In this document: positions 1 to 5,549 of the stretch, in pieces
How positions within the stretch are numbered: position 1 is the stretch's first letter
Layout of the letters: every line of letters starts with the position of its first letter
Source of the DNA: JBLIOB01 sp047639575
GTDB lineage: Bacteria; Bacteroidota; Bacteroidia; Flavobacteriales_D; Parvicellaceae
Assembly (NCBI GenBank): GCA_047639575.1
Contig: JBLIOB010000209.1
Location: 1 to 7,572, forward strand
Direction: 5' to 3'
Length of the DNA stretch: 7,572 bases
Notes under the pieces: generated by a model
Told to the model about the DNA's origin: nothing
Seen by the model: only the letters and a program-made list of their open reading frames with translations
The model's database searches: none
Translations under genes and position numbers: made by a program

Positions 1-141
1 ATTTTGATCAGGTTTCTCTTTCAAAGAGAATTGACCAATGTTTTCAATGAAAACCTTTTGATGCTCGTATTTTATTTCCCAGTTATCATTTTGGGCAAAA
101 ACAAAAGTGGGGAGAATTAATAATGCGGTTAAGAATCTCAT
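1..141 (-). CDS. Secreted protein, N-terminal fragment (FIENxGQ / DUF7948-like start)
   Basis: This is the first 47 codons of a gene that runs off the left edge of the window. Read on the minus strand, the ATG at 141-139 opens a protein with a clear signal peptide: MRF, then a hydrophobic core LTALLILPTFVF, then an Ala-Gln cleavage site near residues 16-17. The mature part contains VFIENIGQF at about residues 30-38. From family knowledge, FIENKGQ-type starts mark the DUF7948 region of very large Bacteroidota surface proteins that often carry SBBP or PKD repeats and a type 9 secretion C-terminus; only this short motif supports that here. There is no Shine-Dalgarno before the ATG, which is usual in this phylum. 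The gene is divergent from the histidine kinase. That it is a secreted coding region is fairly secure; the family is tentative because the body of the protein is outside the window. Confidence 0.72.
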   Translation of the reverse strand, partial: MRFLTALLILPTFVFAQNDNWEIKYEHQKVFIENIGQFSLKEKPDQN

Positions 142-225
142 GGGTTTGTGTAGTTAGTATCTGTGGTACTGTGTAAGCTGTATTTTCTTTAATGCCAACC
201 AATCTGCAAGAATCGATGTTGTAAC

Positions 226-253
226 TTGAGTATTGAAATGTTTTATACATTGG
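226..253 (+). promoter_or_regulatory. Candidate promoter for the histidine kinase operon
   Basis: A TTG at 226-228 is followed after 17 nt by TACATTGG at 246-253, which fits TAnnTTTG at five of six fixed positions. This would start transcription near 257-260 and give a leader of about 60 nt containing the hairpins at 286-314. The match is weak and is offered only as a candidate. Confidence 0.28.
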
Positions 254-271
254 CTAGAAATTAATACAAAA

Positions 272-279
272 CAAAGTTA
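272..279 (-). promoter_or_regulatory. Candidate Bacteroidota -7 element for the leftward gene
   Basis: The minus strand reads TAACTTTG, a full match to the TAnnTTTG -7 consensus used by the Bacteroidota primary sigma factor. It lies about 130 nt before the leftward start codon at 141. I see no TTG at the expected -33 distance, so this may be a chance match in AT-rich DNA. Confidence 0.25.
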
Positions 280-285
280 ACTGGA

Positions 286-314
286 CACTAGGGAGCGACT
301 AGTGGGGCTGCCCC
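286..314 (+). repeat. Two adjacent inverted repeats in the leader of the kinase gene
   Basis: CACTAG (286-291) and CTAGTG (299-304) form a perfect 6-bp stem around a 7-nt loop. GGGG (304-307) and CCCC (311-314) could form a second stem over a 3-nt loop, sharing G304 with the first. The patch is GC-rich in AT-rich surroundings and ends six bases before the ATG at 321, so in RNA it could cover or frame the start region. No T run follows, so it does not look like an intrinsic terminator. Confidence 0.4.
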
Positions 315-320
315 CTCAAA

Positions 321-2312
321 ATGAATTATTTACAGAAATATATTACCATTATTTTTCTCCTGTTTGTAGGCTGTTCGGGCTTATTCGCACAAGAAAATGA
401 GTTTGTTCAAGAGTTGAAAAGAATGAAGACCTTATCTTATTCTGATGCTGAAAAATTTGAAGAGCTAGGGGAGCATTTATTAGCAATTTCAAAGGCGGAC
501 AACAATATTGATCATTTATCGAGAATTCTCAGATTATATGGCGATCGATATTATCGGACAGGTGAAATATCAAAAAGTGATTCTGTTTTCCAATACATCA
601 TGTCTTTGGATCAATCGAAAGTTTCTGATCGAATCAAAAACCGAACTTCGATAGGATTACTAATGACAAAGAGCGTTAACGGAAATAGAAAAATAAATAT
701 TCAATCATTACAGGAATTGAATAAGAAATTTGAAAACCAGAAAGACACGTTAACTTGGATTGAAGGATGCAACTCTATTGGAAGTTTATATTCGGAGTTA
801 AATATTAGAGATTCTTCTTTGCTGTTTTATTTAAAAGCGCTTGAATTAGCAAAGAGCTGTAATGCTCATTTTCATCAAGCTTACGTGTTGAATAACATTG
901 GCTTAATTAATCTAACAGACAAGCAATATGAGATTGCAAAAAATAATTTTGCAAAGGCTAGAGTTCAATCTCAATTGTCGGATTCCAAATTTTTAGAACG
1001 GTATATAGTTAATAATCTAGGCTTAGTCTACATGAATACGGATAGCTTGGATCTGGCAAAATCAAGTTTCCAAGAGTTTTTACGTCTTTCAGCTGGCTCC
1101 GGATCGGCTGCCTTGACTGGCATCGCTAGATTAAATTTGGGCACTATTTATTATGAGCAGCGTGTGCTTGACTCAAGTATGATTAACTACAATATTGCAA
1201 TTAATTCATTTCAACAGCTTGAGTTAAAACCTCATATGGCGAGAGCATTCAATGGGAAGTCTAGATTGTTACTCAAAATGGGCGAATTTGAAAGCGCGAA
1301 GGCTATGGCAGATAGCAGTTTAGGGTTGTCGGTTGGCACCGTTTTATTAGCTGATGAAATAATGTCAAATAAATTAATTTCTCAAGTTTTTGATACGCTA
1401 GGGATGCCAAAAAAAGCACTTGAATTCTACAAGATTTATAAAGAGTTAAGCGATAGTTTAAACGGATTGTCAAACGACAAAACAATTGCGGATATGCAGA
1501 CAAAGTATAGTGTTAAAGAAACAGAAGCTGCGCTTGAAATGGAAGAAGCCAAAGTTACTGTGATGGAGTCTGAAAAACAGTTGTCTCAGTTTCGATGGGT
1601 ATTAGCAATTTCATTAGGAATGGCACTCTTGATTGGAATCGCTATTTGGTTTTATATTAGAGTACAGAAAAATAATCGCAGGCAGCAAGAATCTTTTTCA
1701 CAAGATTTAATAATACGAGTGGAGAAAGAAAGAGGCCGGATCGCGCAAGACTTGCATGACGGGGTAGGACAAGATTTATCAGTTCTTAAAAATAAACTGG
1801 GCAGATTAAAAAAGAACGATACCATTGAAGTTTTAGAGTTTGAAGTTGGAATTACCGCGGTTATTGAACAAACCAGACAAATTTCAAGATCGTTATTTCC
1901 ATCATATTTGAGAAAAGTTGGTTTGGCAGAAGTTATGTCGAGTTTGCTTGACAAAACAGAACAAGGGACCGGAATTATATGCTCTTATGACCTTCCTCCA
2001 TTGAAAAAACAACCAGAAGAACAAGTGAAGATTCATGTTTATCGGATATTACAAGAATGTATAAGTAATACCATAAAACATGCAAACGCTTCGGCATTGA
2101 AAGTTGAACTATTATCTGAGGGAGATTTATGGATGTTAACCTATCAAGACAATGGAATTGGGATGCCCGATAAAAAGAAGTTGAAAGGAATGGGGATGAT
2201 GAGTATTGCCGAGCGAGTTAAAATGATGGATGGCCAAATGGCCGTTTCACCGAACGAATTAGGAAAAGGTTTTAAATTAAAAGTTACATTCAGTCCGCAA
2301 TACAATGATTAA
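321..2312 (+). CDS. Two-component sensor histidine kinase with periplasmic TPR domain (HisKA_3 / HATPase_c)
   Basis: This is a 663-residue membrane sensor kinase that should autophosphorylate on His and pass the phosphate to the regulator encoded next. Residues 1-23 form a signal peptide (hydrophobic core ITIIFLLFVGC, then LFAQE). Roughly 146-380 hold tandem TPR-like helices (for example NNIGLINLTDKQYEIAKNNF), which would be periplasmic. A likely coiled coil spans 390-423 and a transmembrane helix 426-446. The HisKA_3 dimerisation helix carries H479 in LHDGVGQ. This is the HDxxxQ pattern of NarX/DesK-type kinases, in which Asp480 and Gln484 serve kinase and phosphatase roles. The ATPase domain shows an N box (N583, with K586-H587), DNGIGMP (610-616) and a GMGMM glycine loop (623-627). 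All catalytic elements look intact. ATG 321 is the first start after an in-frame TAG at 300. FVGC could be a poor lipobox, but ordinary cleavage after FA is equally possible. The sensed signal is unknown. Confidence 0.95.
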   Translation: MNYLQKYITIIFLLFVGCSGLFAQENEFVQELKRMKTLSYSDAEKFEELGEHLLAISKADNNIDHLSRILRLYGDRYYRTGEISKSDSVFQYIMSLDQSKVSDRIKNRTSIGLLMTKSVNGNRKINIQSLQELNKKFENQKDTLTWIEGCNSIGSLYSELNIRDSSLLFYLKALELAKSCNAHFHQAYVLNNIGLINLTDKQYEIAKNNFAKARVQSQLSDSKFLERYIVNNLGLVYMNTDSLDLAKSSFQEFLRLSAGSGSAALTGIARLNLGTIYYEQRVLDSSMINYNIAINSFQQLELKPHMARAFNGKSRLLLKMGEFESAKAMADSSLGLSVGTVLLADEIMSNKLISQVFDTLGMPKKALEFYKIYKELSDSLNGLSNDKTIADMQTKYSVKETEAALEMEEAKVTVMESEKQLSQFRWVLAISLGMALLIGIAIWFYIRVQKNNRRQQESFSQDLIIRVEKERGRIAQDLHDGVGQDLSVLKNKLGRLKKNDTIEVLEFEVGITAVIEQTRQISRSLFPSYLRKVGLAEVMSSLLDKTEQGTGIICSYDLPPLKKQPEEQVKIHVYRILQECISNTIKHANASALKVELLSEGDLWMLTYQDNGIGMPDKKKLKGMGMMSIAERVKMMDGQMAVSPNELGKGFKLKVTFSPQYND

Positions 2313-2961
2313 TATATTAATAGCAGACGATCATCCTATTTTCAGAAAAGGCATAGCCGAAGTAATTTCTGATGGCTTGATGGATGTGAATATTGATCAT
2401 GTTTCTAATGGACTCGAGGCTGTTGAACTTCTTCTTGAAAATGATTACCAATTTGTCGTTTTAGATATTGATATGCCCGAAAAAGACGGACTAGAAACGT
2501 TAGTCTGGATTAAAGAAAAAGGATTGTCGACCAAAGTAATTATTCTAACAATGTTCAAGGAAGATGAAATATTCAACACTGCCTGGATGAACAAAGTAGA
2601 TGGATTTTTACTAAAAGATCATTCTGGAAATGAAGTCTTGAAGTGCATAGAAGAACTTACTTTGGGTAAAAGGTATATTGGAGCTGGGCTTGAATCTAAG
2701 ATGCAAGAACACGGTAAGTATGTAAAAGAGCAACGTGAAATCGCAGAAAAACTGGATGGTTTAACGCAAGCCGAAAAAAAGACACTTAAACTAGTAGCCG
2801 AAAATAACTCAAGCTCTCAAATTGCCGACAAGCTTTTTATCACTTCAAAAAGTGTCGAAAACTACCGCTCTAGAATTTGCAAGAAAATGGGAATCGCTCC
2901 AGGAAATAATAGTTTAATGCGCTGGGCCTTAGAGCATAAATCTCTGTTTAAGAACCTGTGA
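2305..2961 (+). CDS. Response regulator, NarL/FixJ family (REC + LuxR-type HTH)
   Basis: This 218-residue cytoplasmic transcription regulator is the partner of the kinase, whose stop codon it overlaps by 8 nt, so the two are almost certainly co-translated. The receiver domain (1-120) has the acidic pair D8-D9 in ADDHP, phosphoacceptor D54 in LDIDMP, T82 in ILT and K104 in LLKD, a complete phosphorylation site. The LuxR/GerE helix-turn-helix follows at about 152-212 and includes LTQAEKKTLKLVAE and IADKLFITSKSVENYRSRI, with the usual Val-Glu-Asn recognition helix. The length is typical of the family. Target genes cannot be read from the sequence. The molybdoenzyme operon 98 bp downstream, in the same orientation, is a possible target by position only. 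Regulators of this type normally pair with HisKA_3 kinases, as here. Confidence 0.95.
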   Translation: MINILIADDHPIFRKGIAEVISDGLMDVNIDHVSNGLEAVELLLENDYQFVVLDIDMPEKDGLETLVWIKEKGLSTKVIILTMFKEDEIFNTAWMNKVDGFLLKDHSGNEVLKCIEELTLGKRYIGAGLESKMQEHGKYVKEQREIAEKLDGLTQAEKKTLKLVAENNSSSQIADKLFITSKSVENYRSRICKKMGIAPGNNSLMRWALEHKSLFKNL

Positions 2962-2974
2962 AGTTGGTCGATAA

Positions 2975-3003
2975 TTGGATTTCTAATGATGTTTCTATCT
3001 TCA
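2975..3003 (+). promoter_or_regulatory. Weak alternative promoter upstream of the molybdoenzyme
   Basis: TTG at 2975-2977 and TATCTTCA at 2996-3003 are 18 nt apart. The second element matches four of the six fixed positions of TAnnTTTG. It would give a leader of about 50 nt carrying AGGAG at 3037-3041, which lies 18 nt from the ATG, too far for a normal Shine-Dalgarno. This competes with the better-placed candidate at 3028-3055. Confidence 0.18.
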
Positions 3004-3027
3004 AATATTATAGTAGATTCAATACCA

Positions 3028-3055
3028 TTTAGACGTAGGAGAACCGTTATATTAG
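3028..3055 (+). promoter_or_regulatory. Candidate promoter placing the molybdoenzyme start at or near the transcript 5' end
   Basis: TATATTAG at 3048-3055 matches TAnnTTTG at five of six fixed positions, and TTTA at 3028-3031 lies 16 nt upstream where a -33 TTTG would be expected (slightly short spacing). If the element is centred near -7, transcription would start at about 3059, making the mRNA essentially leaderless with its ATG at 3060. The moaD start shows a similar arrangement, which modestly strengthens both. Confidence 0.35.
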
Positions 3056-3059
3056 CGCC

Positions 3060-4322
3060 ATGGCCAAGAAGGACAATTCGAAATTTATTGACGGTTCAAT
3101 CAACCGTAAGGGATTTATGAAAATTGCCGGATTAACAGCCGTTGGCGCATTAGTTGGTTCAAAAGTTGTTTTCGCAGAAAACTTACCGGAAGGAATCGAG
3201 CCAATTGGACTTGACGATCCTATAGTTCAAGAAGGAATTCCTAATAAATCAGATCAACTGATCGTTTTGAACACCAAACCTTGGAATGCAGAAACACCGC
3301 CTCATTTACTAGATGATAAAATTACACCGGCCGACAAGTTTTTTGTAAGAAACAATGGTAAAGTGCCGCAGAATATTGACGTTTCAAAATGGACTTTAAC
3401 GATAGAGGGAGAGTCGGCACGATCAAATAAAACGTATACATTAGAGGATCTAAAAACAAAATTCAAACATCATACACTTCAGCTTACGGTGGAGTGTGGA
3501 GGTAACGGAAGAAGCGAATTTAGTCCTCCGGCTAAAGGAAGCCAATGGTCTCTGGGAGCAGTGGGTTGTCCTCAATGGACGGGTGTAAAACTGAAAGATG
3601 TATTGAATGATGTTGGAGTTAAATCAGACGCAGTTTACATCGGATATTACGGTAAGGATATCCACTTAAATGGCGATAAGAATAAAGTCGTGATTTCTCG
3701 AGGGGTACCAATTAAGAAAGCCATAGAGGAAGAATCTCTTATTGCCTGGGCTATGAATGGTTCCGATTTGCCTTTAATGAACGGTTATCCCTTAAGGTTG
3801 GTTTTTGGCGGTTGGCCTGCAAGTACTTCCGGAAAATGGCTGCATAAGATATCGATAAGAGATATTGTCCACGATGGTCCAAAAATGGGTGGAAAATCCT
3901 ATCGAGTTCCAAAATATCCTGTGGCTCCCGGAACCAAAGTCCCTGATGAGGACATGAAAATTATAGAGTCGATGCCAGTGAAGTCGCTAATAACTTACCC
4001 GAAAACTGGTGCTGAAATAAATGGTTCAGCATCTTTTGAAGTAAGAGGACATGCGTGGGCGGGAGATTTAACTGTTAAAGAAATGCATGTTTCAATTGAC
4101 TTCGGTGTTACTTGGAAGAAATGTGAATTAAATAGTCCCGTTAATAAATTGGCTTGGCAGCATTGGAAGACCACGATTTCTCTACCGTTAGATGGATATT
4201 ATGAAGTTTGGGCAAGAGCTACAGATAGTAAGGGAGATATGCAGCCTATGATTGTTCCTGGGTGGAATCCAAAAGGATATTTGAATAATGCCACTCATCG
4301 AATCGCGGTGAAAAGAAAATAA
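3060..4322 (+). CDS. Sulfite dehydrogenase-like molybdopterin oxidoreductase (SorA/SorT type, sulfite oxidase family)
   Basis: This 420-residue exported molybdenum enzyme most likely oxidises sulfite to sulfate and passes electrons to the adjacent cytochrome. The N-terminus is a Tat-type signal: NRKGFMK at 15-21, a hydrophobic stretch to about 38, and cleavage near VFA39. It has Arg-Lys in place of the twin arginines. The molybdopterin domain (about 85-275) contains FFVRNNG (R97-N99), the cofactor cysteine C146 in ECGGNGR with R151 five residues on, and GYPLRLVFGGW around R246. The Mo-co dimerisation domain (about 300-416) ends in GWNPKGYLNNATHRI. There is no cytochrome b5 or haem domain, so electrons must leave through a partner, as in SorAB. 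Vertebrate and plant enzymes have RNH where this protein has RNN. The family is secure. Sulfite as substrate is inferred from family and context; a SoxC-like or other oxo-transfer role is not excluded. Confidence 0.9.
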   Translation: MAKKDNSKFIDGSINRKGFMKIAGLTAVGALVGSKVVFAENLPEGIEPIGLDDPIVQEGIPNKSDQLIVLNTKPWNAETPPHLLDDKITPADKFFVRNNGKVPQNIDVSKWTLTIEGESARSNKTYTLEDLKTKFKHHTLQLTVECGGNGRSEFSPPAKGSQWSLGAVGCPQWTGVKLKDVLNDVGVKSDAVYIGYYGKDIHLNGDKNKVVISRGVPIKKAIEEESLIAWAMNGSDLPLMNGYPLRLVFGGWPASTSGKWLHKISIRDIVHDGPKMGGKSYRVPKYPVAPGTKVPDEDMKIIESMPVKSLITYPKTGAEINGSASFEVRGHAWAGDLTVKEMHVSIDFGVTWKKCELNSPVNKLAWQHWKTTISLPLDGYYEVWARATDSKGDMQPMIVPGWNPKGYLNNATHRIAVKRK

Positions 4323-4834
4323 TGGAAGAGCACGATCCCATTTTAGAAGACAAAGCTCAATTAATTGACCGATTGGTAAGATCGTTCAATATGCTCAAGC
4401 TAATTTTTTGGCTTATCCTCGGGGTTTTAGTATTGGTGTGGGTAGAGCCTGACTTTATACATGATGAATATTGGGAAACAATAGGAATTGAAACACAAAT
4501 AGGGGTTGAAGACGATGAAGATATGAGAGACTCCGTTTTCAATGGAGTACATGTAATAAGTGGTTTGATTGCAGAAGGGGATTATAAATTGGTGTTTGAG
4601 TTTTGTGGAAGTTGCCATAATCATGCTTTAGTCACTCAAAATAGAGGCACAAAGGATGACTGGAAAGAAATTATAGTTTGGATGCAAGAGGAGCAAGAAA
4701 TGCAAGACTTAGGAAAGTATGAAGAGCCAATACTTACGTATTTGTCTACGTTTTACGCGCCAGAAAAGGGCGGCCGAAGACCCCCGTTAAATCAGAATGA
4801 AATTGACTGGCATGAATTGAAGCCTAATCAATAA
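4322..4834 (+). CDS. Membrane-anchored mono-haem cytochrome c, likely electron acceptor of the molybdoenzyme
   Basis: This 170-residue protein has one haem c attachment motif, CGSCH at 95-99. An uncleaved-looking transmembrane helix (about 25-41, LKLIFWLILGVLVLVWV) is preceded by Lys/Arg at 11, 17, 20 and 26, so the N-terminus should be inside and the haem domain outside. After the anchor comes an acidic linker of about 50 residues (for example EDDEDMRD). After the haem motif, WMQEEQEM (120-127) offers Met121 or Met127 as the distal haem ligand, and LTYLSTFYAP resembles the closing helix of small cytochromes c. Its ATG shares the last A of the upstream TAA (TAATG), so translation is probably coupled. 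In SorAB the small subunit is a cytochrome c. This protein probably has the same job but is tethered to the membrane, and I do not claim direct homology to SorB. Confidence 0.85.
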   Translation: MEEHDPILEDKAQLIDRLVRSFNMLKLIFWLILGVLVLVWVEPDFIHDEYWETIGIETQIGVEDDEDMRDSVFNGVHVISGLIAEGDYKLVFEFCGSCHNHALVTQNRGTKDDWKEIIVWMQEEQEMQDLGKYEEPILTYLSTFYAPEKGGRRPPLNQNEIDWHELKPNQ

Positions 4835-4843
4835 AAAAATTAC

Positions 4844-4872
4844 TTGATTTAATATGGTTTCTATTATCTTTA
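4844..4872 (+). promoter_or_regulatory. Candidate promoter for the moaD-moaE-moaCB run
   Basis: TTG at 4844-4846 and TATCTTTA at 4865-4872 are separated by 18 nt. The second element matches TAnnTTTG at five of six fixed positions. Transcription would start near 4876, about five bases before the moaD ATG at 4881, so the message would be nearly leaderless. No Shine-Dalgarno precedes moaD, which agrees with this. The 46-bp gap shows no hairpin with a T run, so read-through from the cytochrome gene is also possible. Confidence 0.45.
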
Positions 4873-4880
4873 TCTGAGAT

Positions 4881-5105
4881 ATGAAAGTAGTCTACTTTGG
4901 AGTTATTCAGGAAAAGATTGGGTTGAAAGAAGATCAGCTAAACGCTGGCAGCCTAAATGAATTAAAGGATGACTTACATGCAAAATATGATTTTCTAAAA
5001 AGTATGACTTACACCATATTTGTAAATCAAAGTAAAATAGATGGGGATTTAACTTTGTCCGAAACGGATGAAGTTGTGATTTGCCCACCTTTTTCAGGAG
5101 GATAA
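4881..5105 (+). CDS. moaD: Molybdopterin synthase sulfur-carrier subunit MoaD
   Basis: This 74-residue ubiquitin-fold protein is the small subunit of molybdopterin synthase. Its C-terminal glycine is activated and thiocarboxylated, then donates sulfur to precursor Z (cyclic pyranopterin monophosphate) inside the MoaE active site. The sequence opens with the beta strand MKVVYFGVIQEKIG, has a helix around SLNELKDDLHAKY, and ends ETDEVVICPPFSGG, the family's DEVA-hPPhSGG signature with the required terminal Gly-Gly. Length is normal for MoaD. It is the first gene of a tight cofactor run, with moaE starting on the last base of its stop codon. The Gly-Gly codons, GGA GGA, also appear to form the moaE ribosome binding site. 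Confidence 0.93.
   Translation: MKVVYFGVIQEKIGLKEDQLNAGSLNELKDDLHAKYDFLKSMTYTIFVNQSKIDGDLTLSETDEVVICPPFSGG
5095..5102 (+). promoter_or_regulatory. Shine-Dalgarno of moaE inside the last codons of moaD
   Basis: CAGGAGGA at 5095-5102 is a near-ideal Shine-Dalgarno sequence whose last base is 2 nt before the ATG at 5105. Most genes in this window have none. It supports 5105 as the moaE start, in preference to the in-frame ATG at 5081 inside moaD. The same bases encode the essential MoaD Gly-Gly tail, so their conservation may have more than one cause. Confidence 0.6.
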
Positions 5106-5548
5106 TGGAAACGAAAAAAATTAAACAAGTCTTTAAAGATGGGCCAATAACTTCCGATTTTATTGCAAATTCGATTCAGAAGCACAGTCATAAAACGAAT
5201 ATTGGAGCACATAATATTTTTTTGGGTCAAGTTCGAAATGATGAGGTAGATGGAAAAGAAGTGGTTGCGATTAATTATAGCGCTGCGGAAGATATTGCGA
5301 ATTTAGAATTTCATCGTATTCGAGAAGAAGCGTTTAGTAGGTTCGACTTAACCTGTATGCACATTTATCACAGCTTAGGAGTAGTAGAAAAAGGACAGAT
5401 ATGTCTTTTTGTTTTTGTTTCATCAGCACATAGGAAGGCAACATTTGAAGCTTTGGAATGGATGGTAGAAGAGATCAAAGCAAAGGTTCCAGTTTTTGGT
5501 AAAGAATTGTTTGAAGATGGGTCTCATCAATGGAAAGAAAATAAGTAA
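5105..5548 (+). CDS. moaE: Molybdopterin synthase catalytic subunit MoaE
   Basis: This 147-residue large subunit of molybdopterin synthase converts precursor Z to molybdopterin using sulfur from MoaD thiocarboxylate. Family landmarks are GAHNIFLGQVRND (34-46, with R44 in the conserved VR), NYSAAEDIAN (the usual YEAY.eMA strand and helix), HIYHSLGVVEKGQICLFVFVSSAHR (86-110) and KVPVFGKELFEDGSHQW (127-143). I place the start at 5105 because MoaE proteins begin with a short lead into the first strand, the TAATG overlap with moaD is typical of coupled genes, and a strong Shine-Dalgarno sits just upstream; a start at 5081 would add eight residues read from moaD sequence. The E. coli catalytic Lys119 lies in PFWKRE. 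Here the aligned segment is PVFGKE, with Gly132 at that position and Lys133 beside it. YEAY is also changed to YSAA. The gene is separated from moaCB by one base. Confidence 0.92.
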   Translation: METKKIKQVFKDGPITSDFIANSIQKHSHKTNIGAHNIFLGQVRNDEVDGKEVVAINYSAAEDIANLEFHRIREEAFSRFDLTCMHIYHSLGVVEKGQICLFVFVSSAHRKATFEALEWMVEEIKAKVPVFGKELFEDGSHQWKENK

Positions 5549-5549
5549 G

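Noticed and set aside
1652..1954. A 100-codon minus-strand reading frame opposite the kinase gene.
   Set aside because: It overlaps the conserved HisKA_3 coding region, is Cys/Ser-rich without a recognisable domain, and looks like a shadow frame.
4835..4880. Possible molybdenum-cofactor riboswitch before moaD.
   Set aside because: The gap is only 46 bp with no stable paired structure, far too short for a Moco-type aptamer.
5081..5104. An earlier in-frame ATG for MoaE at 5081.
   Set aside because: It lies inside moaD and adds residues read from the MoaD tail (MPTFFRRI). The Shine-Dalgarno and TAATG overlap point to 5105.
5496..5549. An earlier in-frame ATG for the MoaC-MoaB fusion at 5496.
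   Set aside because: The extra 18 residues come from the other frame of the moaE 3' end. MVDIT at 5550 is the usual MoaC beginning.
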